Assembly (NCBI GenBank): GCA_046728175.1
Contig: JBKPEA010000026.1
Coordinates: 1 to 64,000, forward strand
Source of the DNA: JAFAHS01 sp046728175
Lineage (GTDB): Bacteria > Desulfobacterota > Binatia > Binatales > Binataceae
Direction: 5' to 3'
DNA length: 64,000 nucleotides
The position numbers were made by a program, and so were the translations under genes. A model generated the notes under the pieces. That model had not been told where the DNA came from. It saw nothing but the letters and a program-made list of their open reading frames with translations, and did not search any database. This document shows positions 18,491 to 27,437 of the stretch, in pieces (the stretch's first letter is position 1; the number at the start of each line of letters is the position of its first letter).

Positions 18491-18553
18491 ACAACGCTGG
18501 GGGCGGGTAGGTATTCCGGGAACTTGACAGCGTCTCGAAGTCCTAACTGATTT

Positions 18554-18808
18554 CTAGGCGGTTCTTCCGATCAGTGCGTGGTATACGACCAGGACGATGA
18601 CCGACCCGATAATGGCGACGAATATGCTCCACAGATCAATACCGGTGACACCTGTAGAACCTAGCGCCGAAAAGATTGCACCACCGACCAGTCCCCCGAT
18701 TACTCCCAAGATGATGTCACGGACCAGGCCTTCGCCACTCTTGTTGACTATTTTGCTCCCGATAAACCCCGCGATCAGACCAACGACCAGCCATGCGACG
18801 ATTCCCAT
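18554..18808 (-). CDS. GlsB/YeaQ/YmgE family stress-response membrane protein
   Basis: An 84-residue very hydrophobic protein opening MGIVAWLVVGLIAGFIGSKI, the classic start of the transglycosylase-associated (GlsB/YeaQ/YmgE) family. Three membrane segments with glycine zippers are visible, with GLVRDIILGVIGGLVGG in the middle. A strong AAGGAGCAG lies before ATG 18808, which fixes the start. Members are induced by envelope or acid stress; the biochemical role is unclear. It is monocistronic here. Confidence 0.9.
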   Translation of the reverse strand: MGIVAWLVVGLIAGFIGSKIVNKSGEGLVRDIILGVIGGLVGGAIFSALGSTGVTGIDLWSIFVAIIGSVIVLVVYHALIGRTA

Positions 18809-18909
18809 TTGTCTGCTCCTTGTTCGGAGTTGTGTGCATTCAACGCAGTGGGCGCGTGCCATCTGACTCACGCGTCTGACCCGTCGCCCATGGAAGCGCG
18901 CGATAGCAC

Positions 18910-19041
18910 TTAAATCCAATTGAACCTTGCCAAAGTGGTACTCACTGAGAAGAAACATCCGTCCACCAGAAAGTAGGCGGTCACCAAGGTGGACGACACC
19001 AGCAAAGAGAGAAATACTGGGCGGGTGTGCACAAGTTTCAT
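18910..19041 (-). CDS. Possible 43-residue membrane peptide
   Basis: ATG 19041 follows GGAGCGAAATCT, an acceptable ribosome-binding site. The frame encodes MKLVHTRPVFLSLLVSSTL, then VTAYFLVDGCFFS and a short basic end. The hydrophobic middle would form one membrane helix or signal sequence. No family is recognised. It could also be the first part of a broken longer gene. Confidence 0.3.
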   Translation of the reverse strand: MKLVHTRPVFLSLLVSSTLVTAYFLVDGCFFSVSTTLARFNWI

Positions 19042-19195
19042 AGATTTCGCTCCGGTCTCGCTGGTCAAGGTGTTGTTTGGAACCCGTCTCGCACGATCGG
19101 CTGGCTTATCTCCCGCGACGGCAATTGCCTAATTAGAGTCGACAATACATTCATGGATCGGGAATCGGACTCAAAGCAAAGGTAAAGCTGTAATG

Positions 19196-19263
19196 GTCAC
19201 TTGGTGTCCATCTTTGCGAAAGCCGAGAAACTCGCTCGAGCTCGGCTTGATAACCCAAGTGAC
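19196..19263. repeat. Nested inverted repeat (68-nt potential hairpin)
   Basis: Outer arms GTCACTTGG (19196-19204) and CCAAGTGAC (19255-19263) are perfect 9-bp complements. Inside, AAGCCGAG (19220-19227) and CTCGGCTT (19241-19248) form a perfect 8-bp stem. It lies in a gene-free stretch of over 350 bases. It could be a structured RNA, a REP-like element or a small non-autonomous repeat; no second copy was noticed in this window. Confidence 0.45.
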
Positions 19264-19394
19264 AATCCCTCCTTGATCACTGGGACGTGCCTGCCTGCAG
19301 GCTTACCCTTGTCACGGAATCAAGTAAAGATCGAAGCGCGCGGGTTTCGTGTTGTGTGAGATGCCTGCGAACGCTTGCTTCCTGAAAGAAGCAC

Positions 19395-19931
19395 TTAGCC
19401 TTGGCGTGGCGAAGCCGCATTGGTCATGCCTGGCATGGTGGTTCCCGCGGTGAAGCCGCTCTCAAAAAACAGCTCAAAGAGCTTGCCCTCGCCAAAGAGA
19501 TTCGAGATCTCCCAAATCGCAAACATTGGGATGAACGCAATGAACATCACGAGGATTCTTGCCGCGAGGTCCGCTCCATCCTTGGCCGCGAGGTTTCCAA
19601 CAATCGCGGCAATATTCTCCCTGTGAATGGAGCCTTTGACAAAGTGTTCCGCGAAGACCAACACCAGTACGCTGAACGAGACGGTTCGGTATAAGTGGGA
19701 ACGATCAGGGGTTAGCCGTGAAACCGATTCGCCCAGGTGAAAGATCTCACCGAGCAGGATGACCTTGCCCAGCACCAAAGACTCGACCAGGGCGGTATCC
19801 ATACCGAAAATAATCAATCTGATGTTCAGAGAGAATCACCTCCGGTAAGTCGCAAAAGCGCCGCAGAAGAAGAACAGGAATGCTGCAACGAGCGCGAACT
19901 TTCGCATTTCCACTAGAAATTTCTGCCACAT
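19395..19931 (-). pseudogene. Conserved hypothetical membrane protein with two compensating frameshifts
   Basis: ATG 19931 follows AAGGAGAGTC and starts MWQKFLVEMRKFALVAAF, running through a membrane helix to GAFATYRR and a TGA at 19836-19838. The next frame continues ILSEHQIDYFRYGY, and the original frame then resumes with ALVESLVLGKVILLGEIFHLGE to the end (ISNLFGEGKLFELFFESG). Joined, this matches from memory a widespread four-helix hypothetical family of about 170 residues. So one base seems lost near 19837 and one gained near 19799. Alternatively the 31-codon and downstream parts are separate, but that would leave the family motif in the wrong frame. Confidence 0.7.
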
Positions 19932-20156
19932 GAGACTCTCCTTGCCAGCGGCAGTGGGCGAGTGACCCGCTTGTTCTTGCCAACGCCCGCGACCTCTCCG
20001 CGCCGCTTGCGATGACTGATTGCAGCTAGTAACCAAACCGACGGCAAAGCACAACTCGCAGCGGATTCGAGGGCTTGGTTTTTTGCCTTTACAATGGAAA
20101 TCTAGGACGCCGTGTCGGGCCCTGGCGGGTTTCCGACCAAAAAAACAAGGCGGAAA

Positions 20157-21407
20157 ATGAACAGTCAGAGCCGACTCTTTTGTAGTACCCCCCTTATTCT
20201 CATTTTGCTCTTGGTAACTGCCGGGACAGGACTGGCCGCACAATTTGAAAAGCCACCGACCCTCCCTGCCCGGAACTTGGTGCCCGCAAGTCTACTTTCC
20301 GGCGGCGGGTTCCACGTGAATGAGCGGGTCCCGACGGACGGTCTAATGGCGCACTTCACAATCCAAAGCGACGTGGGAACTTTTCCAGCCAACAGCATTG
20401 AGATGCTCAGGGTTCGCGTCGCCGAAATTCCCGCCATCCAACAGCTTGTGAAGACCAGCAAGACCCAGGTGTTTGCGCAATCGCTGGCGGAGAATGCGGC
20501 GCGCCCGGTCCAGGCGGCAGGCCAGATGGTAATGAATCCGGTCGAGACCATTCAGGGACTTCCGTCCGGGGTGGGGCGTTTTTTTGGCCGGGTGGGTCTG
20601 GGTGCCCAAAAGATCGAAGAGGCAGCCACGCAACCGGAAAGCAACAGGCAAGGGGTTGAGGCCGCCGGGCAGGCCACCAGAGCTGCATTTGGCTATGAAC
20701 AGGAGAGGAGAGGGCTCGCCAAGAAACTTAACGTGGACCCGTATACGACGAATCCAGTCCTTTCCAAGCAACTTGATGACTTTGCCCTGACCGCCTTCCG
20801 AGCACACGTCGCCGTGACCACCTCGATGTCGGTCTTCATTCCCGGCTCGATGGCAATCACCGCTACCAGGGTGGTCGCCCAGTGGGTGTGGGACAAGCCC
20901 AAGGCGGACCTCATCTTGCAGAATCACCAGGCCCTGCAAGCGCTCGGCGTTTCGGAGACGCAAATCAAAGCTTTCGAGAGTAACCGCGTTTTTCCGTTGA
21001 GCGTGCAGACTGCCTTTGTTGCAAATCTCGGCAAGTTGTCGGGTGTTCCTGGGCGAGCACAGGGGGTCGCGCTGGCCAGCACCGCTCAGTCCGAAGCACA
21101 GGCGCGCTTTCTGACAGATTCGGTCGGTATGCTGGCTCGCTACCACCAGACGCAAACCCCGATTGCCAAACTGCTCGTCCGGAAAGCGATCATTGGTCAA
21201 GATCGCAACGGCGCGATCGTGGCGCAAGCGCCGGTTGACTACGTGTCGTGGATCCAGGATGTGTCGTATTTCGCCAATCGTCCCGACCTGCGGTCGCGCC
21301 GTCGCACCCTCTGGGTCACAGGGCAGTTCTCGCCGCTCGCGAGAAAAAATTTCGAAACTCTGGGCTGGGTCGTTTACGAAAAGACCGATCCGATACCGGA
21401 GACCTAA
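20157..21407 (+). CDS. Secreted conserved hypothetical protein
   Basis: A 416-residue protein with a cleavable signal peptide (LILILLLVTAGTGLAA, then QFEKPP). Text such as GRFFGRVGLGAQKIEEAA, KKLNVDPYTTNPVLSKQLDD, VDYVSWIQDVSYFANRPDL and RTLWVTGQFSPLARKNFE reminds me of a conserved periplasmic hypothetical family; no enzymatic motif is evident. The start is ATG 20157 after AAGGCGG; an upstream in-frame start at 20112 has no such site and would bury the signal peptide. The function is unknown. A broken lipoprotein gene lies 300 bases downstream. Confidence 0.78.
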   Translation: MNSQSRLFCSTPLILILLLVTAGTGLAAQFEKPPTLPARNLVPASLLSGGGFHVNERVPTDGLMAHFTIQSDVGTFPANSIEMLRVRVAEIPAIQQLVKTSKTQVFAQSLAENAARPVQAAGQMVMNPVETIQGLPSGVGRFFGRVGLGAQKIEEAATQPESNRQGVEAAGQATRAAFGYEQERRGLAKKLNVDPYTTNPVLSKQLDDFALTAFRAHVAVTTSMSVFIPGSMAITATRVVAQWVWDKPKADLILQNHQALQALGVSETQIKAFESNRVFPLSVQTAFVANLGKLSGVPGRAQGVALASTAQSEAQARFLTDSVGMLARYHQTQTPIAKLLVRKAIIGQDRNGAIVAQAPVDYVSWIQDVSYFANRPDLRSRRRTLWVTGQFSPLARKNFETLGWVVYEKTDPIPET

Positions 21408-21707
21408 GCTCCATGAGGCTTGACTATCTTCGATGATTGAGCGGTTCGGTGCGGTAGCGTGGCAGCGGGCTACGGTCTGGTCCGCGCGCCCCGCAGTGAT
21501 CTCCTCTCCCGTGCTGCTCAGTCAACGGTCCCCCACCTAAGGAGCCTGCACTGTATAAAACGGCGATCAACCTCGTTATTCGTTCGGGTGGCCTGCCCGA
21601 GACCGGCGCCCCGCGTGGCGCTGGTGTTCTCGACGCAGGTTTGCGCAATCGCCGTTAGCGGAGCTGCCCTTCAGTGACGGTGCCAGCGAATTTTTGTAAG
21701 CGGATAG
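21408..21707. other. Intergenic region, no gene seen
   Basis: About 300 bases between the secreted protein gene and the broken lipoprotein gene. No family-like frame or RNA gene was identified. Confidence 0.35.
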
Positions 21708-22573
21708 TGCGTGCGCGGACCTGCTTAGGACTATCGCTCGTCTTCTGGCGTGCATAGAACTGTCGGCTTGTGGTCTCAGTGCGGAGCAGAGATCGGCAAC
21801 CATCACACTCGGCCACGCGCTTGATGATCATGGTCAGCTGCTAGTTGAAGAGAGCACCTATATTCGATCCGAAGTTAAGGCGATGCGCGCTGACGATGAG
21901 CTGCCGAATTCGCAATCGGCGAGCCTCTTCAATCAGGGAGCATATGAGAACCTCGCCGCGGGAGTGGAGGAGCCAAAAATCGAACACCTTGTACAAATCG
22001 GCGGAGCAGCCAGCAAGTTCGGCAAATCGGTCGCCCAGGTCGCCGACATCACCTCGTCGACCGCCAGTGAGCAGGAACTCTCTGCCGCGACGCGACAACT
22101 TGCATTGACCGCTGGCGAGATCAGCAAGGCGGCGGGTGGAGCGTCGCTGGGTGGTGCGGCAGCAGTAAACTTTATAACCGTTCATTTCTCTAGAGCAGTA
22201 TCGGAAGCGGTACCTCGAACACGCCCTTCCGGATGCCGAGCCAGTGGTCCGCAAGGCGAAGGAAGACCTCGCCGCCGCCTTCGATTCAACAAATCCGGGC
22301 TCGTTGCTGGGGTATTTTCCGCAGCGACCTCAGCTCGCAGCGATGCTGGAAGCGACACAAGGTTCTGCAGACCGACGAACACTCACAGCGAGCGATCACG
22401 AGCTCGTCGCTAACAGTCACCGGGTGGTAGCGCGCAATCGCGATCACTCAGATACGTGACTAGTCGCGAACTTAGAATTGATGAATAAGGCGGTAACAGC
22501 GTACAATGCTGTGAGTTCGGCATTTCAGGGTGATGATACTCAGCTCGAGCAGTTGAGTCATACTCAATTGTAA
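21708..22573 (+). pseudogene. Lipoprotein gene broken by frameshifts and an in-frame stop
   Basis: Starting near GTG 21708 (MRARTCLGLSLVFW) there is a signal-like stretch. After a frame change it reads IELSACGLSAEQ, a lipobox with Cys. It continues LGHALDDHGQLLVEES, YIRSEVKAMRADDEL, VEEPKIEHLVQIGGAASKFG and ATRQLALTAGEISKAAGG. A second frame change near 22195 gives QYRKRYLEHALPDAEPVVRK and AAFDSTNPGSLLGYFPQ. A TGA at 22457-22459 is followed in frame by MNKAVTAYNAVSSAFQGDD and a final TAA at 22573. All pieces read as one protein of about 280 residues. The original function is unknown. Confidence 0.65.
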
Positions 22574-22926
22574 TCTTCGAGGATCGACTGCCGTTCCAGA
22601 GTCTCAAGTAGGTAAACGGGTGAGCGGAGACGAAGGGATGCCGCCGAACGGCGCCTACTCCACAAGCGGGCGCTCCCCCTGATTGCGACGCTTGAGGGTT
22701 AGGCGCAATGCCATGGCTGCGTGGCTATAAATAGTAATTTAGACAGTTGAGTGAGATGTTTCCGCAGGCATTTTGAATAATCAATTGTAGCTGAGGAGAG
22801 CGCTTCTCCGGAGCGCTAAAGTTCGTCGTCGTCTTGGAGCCGCGAGACCGACCGAGGAAGAGCGACAACGACTGCTGGAGGAGGAAACACGGGCGGCGCG
22901 GCGATACCAATGAGAATCGCGCCGGA
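22574..22926. other. Intergenic region with a possible gene tail
   Basis: An AT-rich patch lies at 22720-22790. A short forward frame ending near 22911 reads RPTEEERQRLLEEE and RAARRYQ, resembling the charged end of some protein, but no start or body is visible. Nothing is annotated with confidence. Confidence 0.3.
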
Positions 22927-23826
22927 CTAAGCCGGGTTGAAGCGTGAGTACTGGCGGAACTTCGCAATCAATGGGAAGCCGTTCTCGTTCGCGACGATCT
23001 CGGCGACTTCAAAGTCGACAATTCGCTCCGCACCCGCAAAGTCACGCGCTCGCTCTGGATTCCAGTCGATCGATGCGCGGCCGGTGAGCTGAAGGGTCCG
23101 TCCGCTGTCGAAGTCGATGAACAGCAGTCCCGCGTTTGGGTTAATCGCCAGATTGCCAAGGGTGTTGAACATGTGGTTGCCGTTGTAATCTGGAAACGCG
23201 ATGCGTCTATCGTCGAAGACCTTGACGAATCCTGGGTTTCCTCCCTTGTGGGATGCATCGGCGCCCGCATCAGGGTGTTCGGTCGCAATGAAAAAGGTGT
23301 CAGCGCGTAGAATCTGATCGCGGTCGGGTGGGGAGAGTTCGGTCGAGCGCGTGACATGTGCTCGCAGAGCGGCGGAAGGAGTGCGCGTCCCGACCAGAAC
23401 TCTCTCCTGTATATATCGGCGGCAATTTGCATAGACTTGTTCGGCGTGAACATGAATCTCGCCGCCTTTGATCTGGCCGCGGCCGTTCAGTCGGACTCGC
23501 CGCGGCGCGACGAAGTCTGGGATGAAGAGGGCAACATGACCTTCTACCTTGAGGTTTTCCAGCAGCGGGTCGCTCTCCGCGGGTAGTCTGCCGATACGCA
23601 CGCTGCGGTCATCGAGCAGGGACAGAAACCCCGGTTCGCCAGTGACCACTGACGCCCAGACGCGACCATTGGCATCCGTGCTAGCAATCACGACCATCCT
23701 GCGTGGCGCAAAAAAATCACGCGCGGCTTCGGGAACGCGATCGACAATGCCCTCGCCCACCTCGGCGGCGTCTTCGGTTACCCCAGCGCGGGTCTGAACG
23801 GCGATTTCTCCGGAGTGAAATTTCAT
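22927..23826 (-). CDS. Pyridoxamine 5'-phosphate oxidase-like flavin/nucleotide-binding protein
   Basis: A 299-residue protein with two split-barrel FMN-binding units. The first includes RRMVVIASTDANGRVWASVVTG and GHVALFIPDF; the second includes GNHMFNTLGNLAINPNAGLLF and TLQLTGRASIDW, both typical of pyridoxamine-phosphate-oxidase-related proteins. The start at 23826 follows GAGGAT and gives MKFHSGE. Such proteins bind FMN, F420 or haem; the real reaction is unknown. In a genome with F420 genes, deazaflavin binding is possible but unproven. Confidence 0.83.
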   Translation of the reverse strand: MKFHSGEIAVQTRAGVTEDAAEVGEGIVDRVPEAARDFFAPRRMVVIASTDANGRVWASVVTGEPGFLSLLDDRSVRIGRLPAESDPLLENLKVEGHVALFIPDFVAPRRVRLNGRGQIKGGEIHVHAEQVYANCRRYIQERVLVGTRTPSAALRAHVTRSTELSPPDRDQILRADTFFIATEHPDAGADASHKGGNPGFVKVFDDRRIAFPDYNGNHMFNTLGNLAINPNAGLLFIDFDSGRTLQLTGRASIDWNPERARDFAGAERIVDFEVAEIVANENGFPLIAKFRQYSRFNPA

Positions 23827-23987
23827 ATCATCCTCATCGGCCCGAGACCGCAAGAAACTCCGCGTTTAGGCCCTTCCTCAGGTATTCTCCTGCGGCGATC
23901 AGGTGAGCCCAACTTCCTGAGCTCCTCTGGGTAAACGCCTATCGTTTGGCATCGACCGCAACTGATCAAGTTTATCCTCTACGCCGG

Positions 23988-24409
23988 TCATTTTGCCGGC
24001 AGAAATTCGGTCAGCTTCTCACCGTGCGGTGATAAAGAACAGTTTTGCAGGCGCGGTCGTGCTGCCGTTCCTTGACACCATGTGATGCTGATGGGGCAGC
24101 TCGGACCACATCTGTCCCGCGGAAAAAGGTTTGTGGCGGTTGATCATCGAGCTGCGAGACTACGGTGCCCTCAAGAACGTACGCATAAGTATAGCCGGGG
24201 TGTTCATGGGGTGGGGTCGTGCCGCCGGGCGGGTAGTCCACGGTGATCACGACCACGTCGGGCCCAGGCTGGTCCGCCAGCGGTTGACGCATAAGTTCCT
24301 GGACCACACCCGCCGACGCCCCAGGAGGAGCTTGCGCGACTGCGGTGCTCAGGCCGAGCGCTACCAGTGCCACCGTGGCGAGGGTGCTTGTCGTGATCTG
24401 CCGGCTCAT
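23988..24409 (-). pseudogene. Secreted cupin-domain protein, frameshifted
   Basis: ATG 24409 after CGAGG starts a signal peptide (ATVALVALGLSTAVAQA). A cupin follows: VVVITVDYPPGGTTPPHEHP, then YTYAYVLEGTVVSQLDDQPP, where the HEHP histidines are metal ligands. After that the frame must change: PFSAGQMWSELPHQHHMV reads in the next frame and HGEKLTEFLPAK in the third, to a TGA at 23988-23990. Two extra bases (or equivalent indels) near 24128 and 24035 explain this. The uncorrected frame ends at 24011 with an unrelated tail. It may be a pseudogene or two sequence errors. Confidence 0.72.
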
Positions 24410-24547
24410 GTTGTACCTCGTTTTCTTCCGCCAGTGGTTGGTGGCCACGCATCGCGCGCCAGGGAATGGGCAAGGCTTCGCGCGCCGACCGCGTCAAAAA
24501 AAGGTGGCGCAATTGCGCCGCCCGCTCATGTGAAATGGTTTGCTACC

Positions 24548-24847
24548 TTACTTGCGATCGAGTTCGTTCAGGACCAGGACTTCCGGACGGCCATCGAGAT
24601 GCGGTCCGATTCTGCCGCCCATTTCCTTCATGTGGGCAGTCTTGCCATGCGCATCAAAAGAAGCCTGATCGGCATAGGTCTCGTAGAAATAGAAGACCGT
24701 CGGGTCTTGCACTGACCTGTGCAGAATGTAGGAGAGCGTTCCCGGCTCGTTGGCCCTGACCTTGGTGATCATCTCGCGGAACGCGGCCTCGACCTGCGCT
24801 TCGCTGCCGGCCTTGGCTTTGATTTTTGCCGCAACTGCAATTGCCAT
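24548..24847 (-). CDS. Antibiotic-biosynthesis-monooxygenase (ABM) family protein
   Basis: A 99-residue ferredoxin-like-fold protein starting MAIAVAAKIKAKAGSEAQVE, with VFYFYETYADQASFDAH and a HMKEMG segment. This is the standard pattern of putative quinol monooxygenases of the YgiN type. AAGGAG precedes the start. It lies 138 bp upstream of the cupin gene on the same strand, and the pair may have formed a small redox or detoxification unit. Confidence 0.88.
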   Translation of the reverse strand: MAIAVAAKIKAKAGSEAQVEAAFREMITKVRANEPGTLSYILHRSVQDPTVFYFYETYADQASFDAHGKTAHMKEMGGRIGPHLDGRPEVLVLNELDRK

Positions 24848-25143
24848 TTTTTTCTCCTTGTTCGATGAATGAGCTCGCCCGCGCCAACGGCGTCGTGCTG
24901 CTCCTCTGGGGTCTTAGCCAGCGCCGCGGAGATTTTCAATGGGTAACGAGCGGTTGCGCCGCCTCCCCTTCGGAGAATTCCGAAGACTCGGATCCAGAGC
25001 TGGGAGCTATGTACTTGGGGAAAGCCGGCTCCATCTCGAGGGCATCTGCCCGAGTCCTGAAGCTCTTTCCTTGAGCGCTGCAGTTGGTTAACACCAATTG
25101 CGAGCGACGGCCGTGCTGCGGCCCTTGCCAAGAGGAAAATGCG

Positions 25144-26286
25144 ATGTTCGGGTTTGAGCTGACGGAAGAACAGCGGGAGCTGAAGAGCTTGGCCCACAAG
25201 TTCGCGGAGCAGGAGATAATTCCGCGCGCACGCGAATATGATGAAAAGGAGATCTTTCCGCGCGACGTTTGCGAGAAAGCTTTTGCCGCCGGTCTGATGA
25301 ATTTTGGGGTTCCCAAGGAACTCGGCGGACTCGGCCTTGGCATTCTGGATACCAGCTTGATTGTCGAGGAGCTGAACTACGGCTGCGCCGGGATCACTAA
25401 CGCGATTGCGGCCAACGACCTTGCGACTTTGCCGCTTCTGGTGGCCGGGAGTCCCGCGCAGCAGCAGACCTACCTGGGCGGGCTCATCGAAAAGCTCTCT
25501 TTCTGTGCGTTCGCGATTACCGAGCCCGGCGCCGGTTCGGATGTCGCCTCCATGAGCACCACCTATCGCCGCGATGGTGACGCGTTCGTGCTGAATGGCA
25601 CCAAGCATTTCATCTCGAATGGTTCGATGTCCGATTGGATTGTCACCTTCGCGACCGCCGACCGGCGCCTCAAGCACAAGGGAATTTCCTGCTTGGTATT
25701 TCCCGCCGCGACGCCTGGAGTTACGCGGCGGCGGATGCACGGCAAACTTGGCCAACGGGCGGCGGACACCGCGGAAATCTTCTACGAAGATGCACGCGTA
25801 CCCGCGGCCGCGCTGGTTGGCCGCGAGGGTGAGGGCTTCAAGTACGCGATGGCAACGTTCGATCGCAGCCGCCCCGAAATCGGCGCGATTGCGATAGGAA
25901 TCAGCCAGCGCGCTCTCGACGAGTGTCTCAAATACTCCAAGCAGCGCAGCGCGTTTGGCCAGCGGATCGCCAATTTCCAGGCGATCCAATTCATGATGGC
26001 GGACATGGCAATCGAGATCGAAGCGATGCGCCTGCTGACCTACAAGGCGGCGTGGCTGGTGGACCAGGGCCAGAGTCCGAACGTTACTTCCAGTTACGCG
26101 AAGGCATTCAGCGCCGACGCATGCATGAAGATCGCGACGGACGCGGTGCAGATTTTCGGGGGTTACGGCTACATGAAGGAGTATCCGGTCGAAAAGCTGA
26201 TGCGCGACGCGAAGCTGCTGCAGATTTATGAGGGCACCTCTCAGATTCAGCGCGTGGTCATCGCGCGAAACCTGCTGAGAGATTGA
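25144..26286 (+). CDS. Acyl-CoA dehydrogenase
   Basis: A 380-residue complete acyl-CoA dehydrogenase starting MFGFELTEEQRELKSLAHKF. The FAD and substrate motif FAITEPGAGSDVAS, the FYEDARVPAAALVG strand, and the C-terminal YEGTSQIQRVVIARNLL are present. The catalytic Glu before GTS is intact, unlike in the paired enzymes near 2-4.5 kb. The start follows AGAGGA. It probably oxidises short- or medium-chain acyl-CoA; electrons go to ETF, not encoded in this window. It stands alone, with a small inverted repeat (TTGGT/ACCAA, 25084-25097) upstream. Confidence 0.92.
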   Translation: MFGFELTEEQRELKSLAHKFAEQEIIPRAREYDEKEIFPRDVCEKAFAAGLMNFGVPKELGGLGLGILDTSLIVEELNYGCAGITNAIAANDLATLPLLVAGSPAQQQTYLGGLIEKLSFCAFAITEPGAGSDVASMSTTYRRDGDAFVLNGTKHFISNGSMSDWIVTFATADRRLKHKGISCLVFPAATPGVTRRRMHGKLGQRAADTAEIFYEDARVPAAALVGREGEGFKYAMATFDRSRPEIGAIAIGISQRALDECLKYSKQRSAFGQRIANFQAIQFMMADMAIEIEAMRLLTYKAAWLVDQGQSPNVTSSYAKAFSADACMKIATDAVQIFGGYGYMKEYPVEKLMRDAKLLQIYEGTSQIQRVVIARNLLRD

Positions 26287-26287
26287 G

Positions 26288-26593
26288 TTACTCGTCTAAA
26301 GGTGGCCGGTCCGGTTTGTGCGGGACCGGCGGATCCTGCTCCTGGGGCTCGCTGCCATCGATCACGCCGAGGTACTCGCCCTTGTGGTAAATGTCGATCG
26401 TTCCGGTAGTCGGATCGGGAAATATATTCCAGTCCTGATCGGGGTTCGTGGCGGCGGGTAGCGGTGCGGGCGCCGCAACCACGGGCAGCGGGGCTGGGGG
26501 TGGTTCGGGCGGGGGCGAGGTTGAGCAGCTGGAGATGCCAACCGCAAATCCGCCCAGTACGACCAGTCGCAGAATCAGGGTCGTCTTGCGCAT
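26288..26593 (-). CDS. Small proline-rich lipoprotein
   Basis: A 101-residue protein with a lipoprotein signal (LRLVVLGGFAVGISSC; Cys23 as lipidation site). A Pro/Ala linker follows, then a short domain containing DWNIFPDPTTGTIDIYHKGE and YLGVID. It is the last gene of a minus-strand run after the SDR gene (67 bp gap). The family is not recognised. ATG 26593 is chosen because it gives a canonical signal; upstream in-frame codons overlap the SDR gene. Confidence 0.7.
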   Translation of the reverse strand: MRKTTLILRLVVLGGFAVGISSCSTSPPPEPPPAPLPVVAAPAPLPAATNPDQDWNIFPDPTTGTIDIYHKGEYLGVIDGSEPQEQDPPVPHKPDRPPLDE

Positions 26594-26660
26594 TTGATTT
26601 ACCGGACTTTGCAGCTTTAGCCGATCTTCGCGCCCCCGCACGGTCGGCGCAAGTGGACCA

Positions 26661-27437
26661 TCAGGCATCGCCCCGGAACATTCCGCCCGCAATCCGGCGC
26701 ACCAGGGCGCGCGGCGCAAAGCGAGTTGATTGCGCCATCAGCGAATTAACAAGGCCGTTGATCCTGAGGGCTTTTCCGCGCCGGGCTGCATCAATTCCCT
26801 GCCGAACTACGGTTGCCGCATCCATGTACGCGAAGGACGGAACGCCGGAGTCTTCGACCCCTGCGACCTGCTGGAACTCGGTACGCGTGGGCCCGGGGCA
26901 AAGGGCGAGAACCGTGACCCCGGTGCCCTCTAACTCGGACGACAGCGCCTCGGAGAAATGCAAGACAAAAGCCTTGGTGGCGGCATAGGTCGCCATCCAG
27001 GGGACCGGCTGGAACGCGGCCGTAGAGGCTACGTTGATGATATGTCCACGTTTGGCAGCAACCATCCCGGGCAGAAACAGTCGGGTGAGCGCAACGAGCG
27101 CGCTGACATTCAAATTTATCTGTTCTATCTCGCGATCGAGGGGGACTTGAGCGAAATTGCCGTGGGTGCCGAAGCCGGCATTGTTTACCAGATAGTCCAC
27201 CGCGATGCCTGCGGCGATGACTTGCCGGTGAATTTCGTGAGCAGCGTCGGTACGACCGAGGTCTGAACTGATGAGTGTCACTCTCGGTGCGCCAGCCTTC
27301 TTCGCCCGTTCCGCGACCTCACGCAGGCGATCCTCGCGGCGTGCGACTAACACCAGCTCGCGCTTCGCGAGCGCCAGTTGCAGAGCGAACTCCTCGCCCA
27401 GCCCGCTCGATGCTCCGGTGATGAGGGCGGCCGCCAT
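26661..27437 (-). CDS. Short-chain dehydrogenase/reductase (SDR)
   Basis: A 258-residue classical SDR. The nucleotide-binding TGASSGLG is at the start, NNAGFGTHG in the middle, and the active site is YAATK with Ser upstream in INVASTAAFQPVP. It uses NAD(P)H for an alcohol/ketone interconversion. The ATG overlaps the stop of the UDP-glucuronate decarboxylase gene (TGATG), so the two are translationally coupled. The C-terminal third resembles membrane-associated, lipid-type SDRs (ALRINGLVNSLMAQ). The substrate is unknown. Confidence 0.88.
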   Translation of the reverse strand: MAAALITGASSGLGEEFALQLALAKRELVLVARREDRLREVAERAKKAGAPRVTLISSDLGRTDAAHEIHRQVIAAGIAVDYLVNNAGFGTHGNFAQVPLDREIEQINLNVSALVALTRLFLPGMVAAKRGHIINVASTAAFQPVPWMATYAATKAFVLHFSEALSSELEGTGVTVLALCPGPTRTEFQQVAGVEDSGVPSFAYMDAATVVRQGIDAARRGKALRINGLVNSLMAQSTRFAPRALVRRIAGGMFRGDA

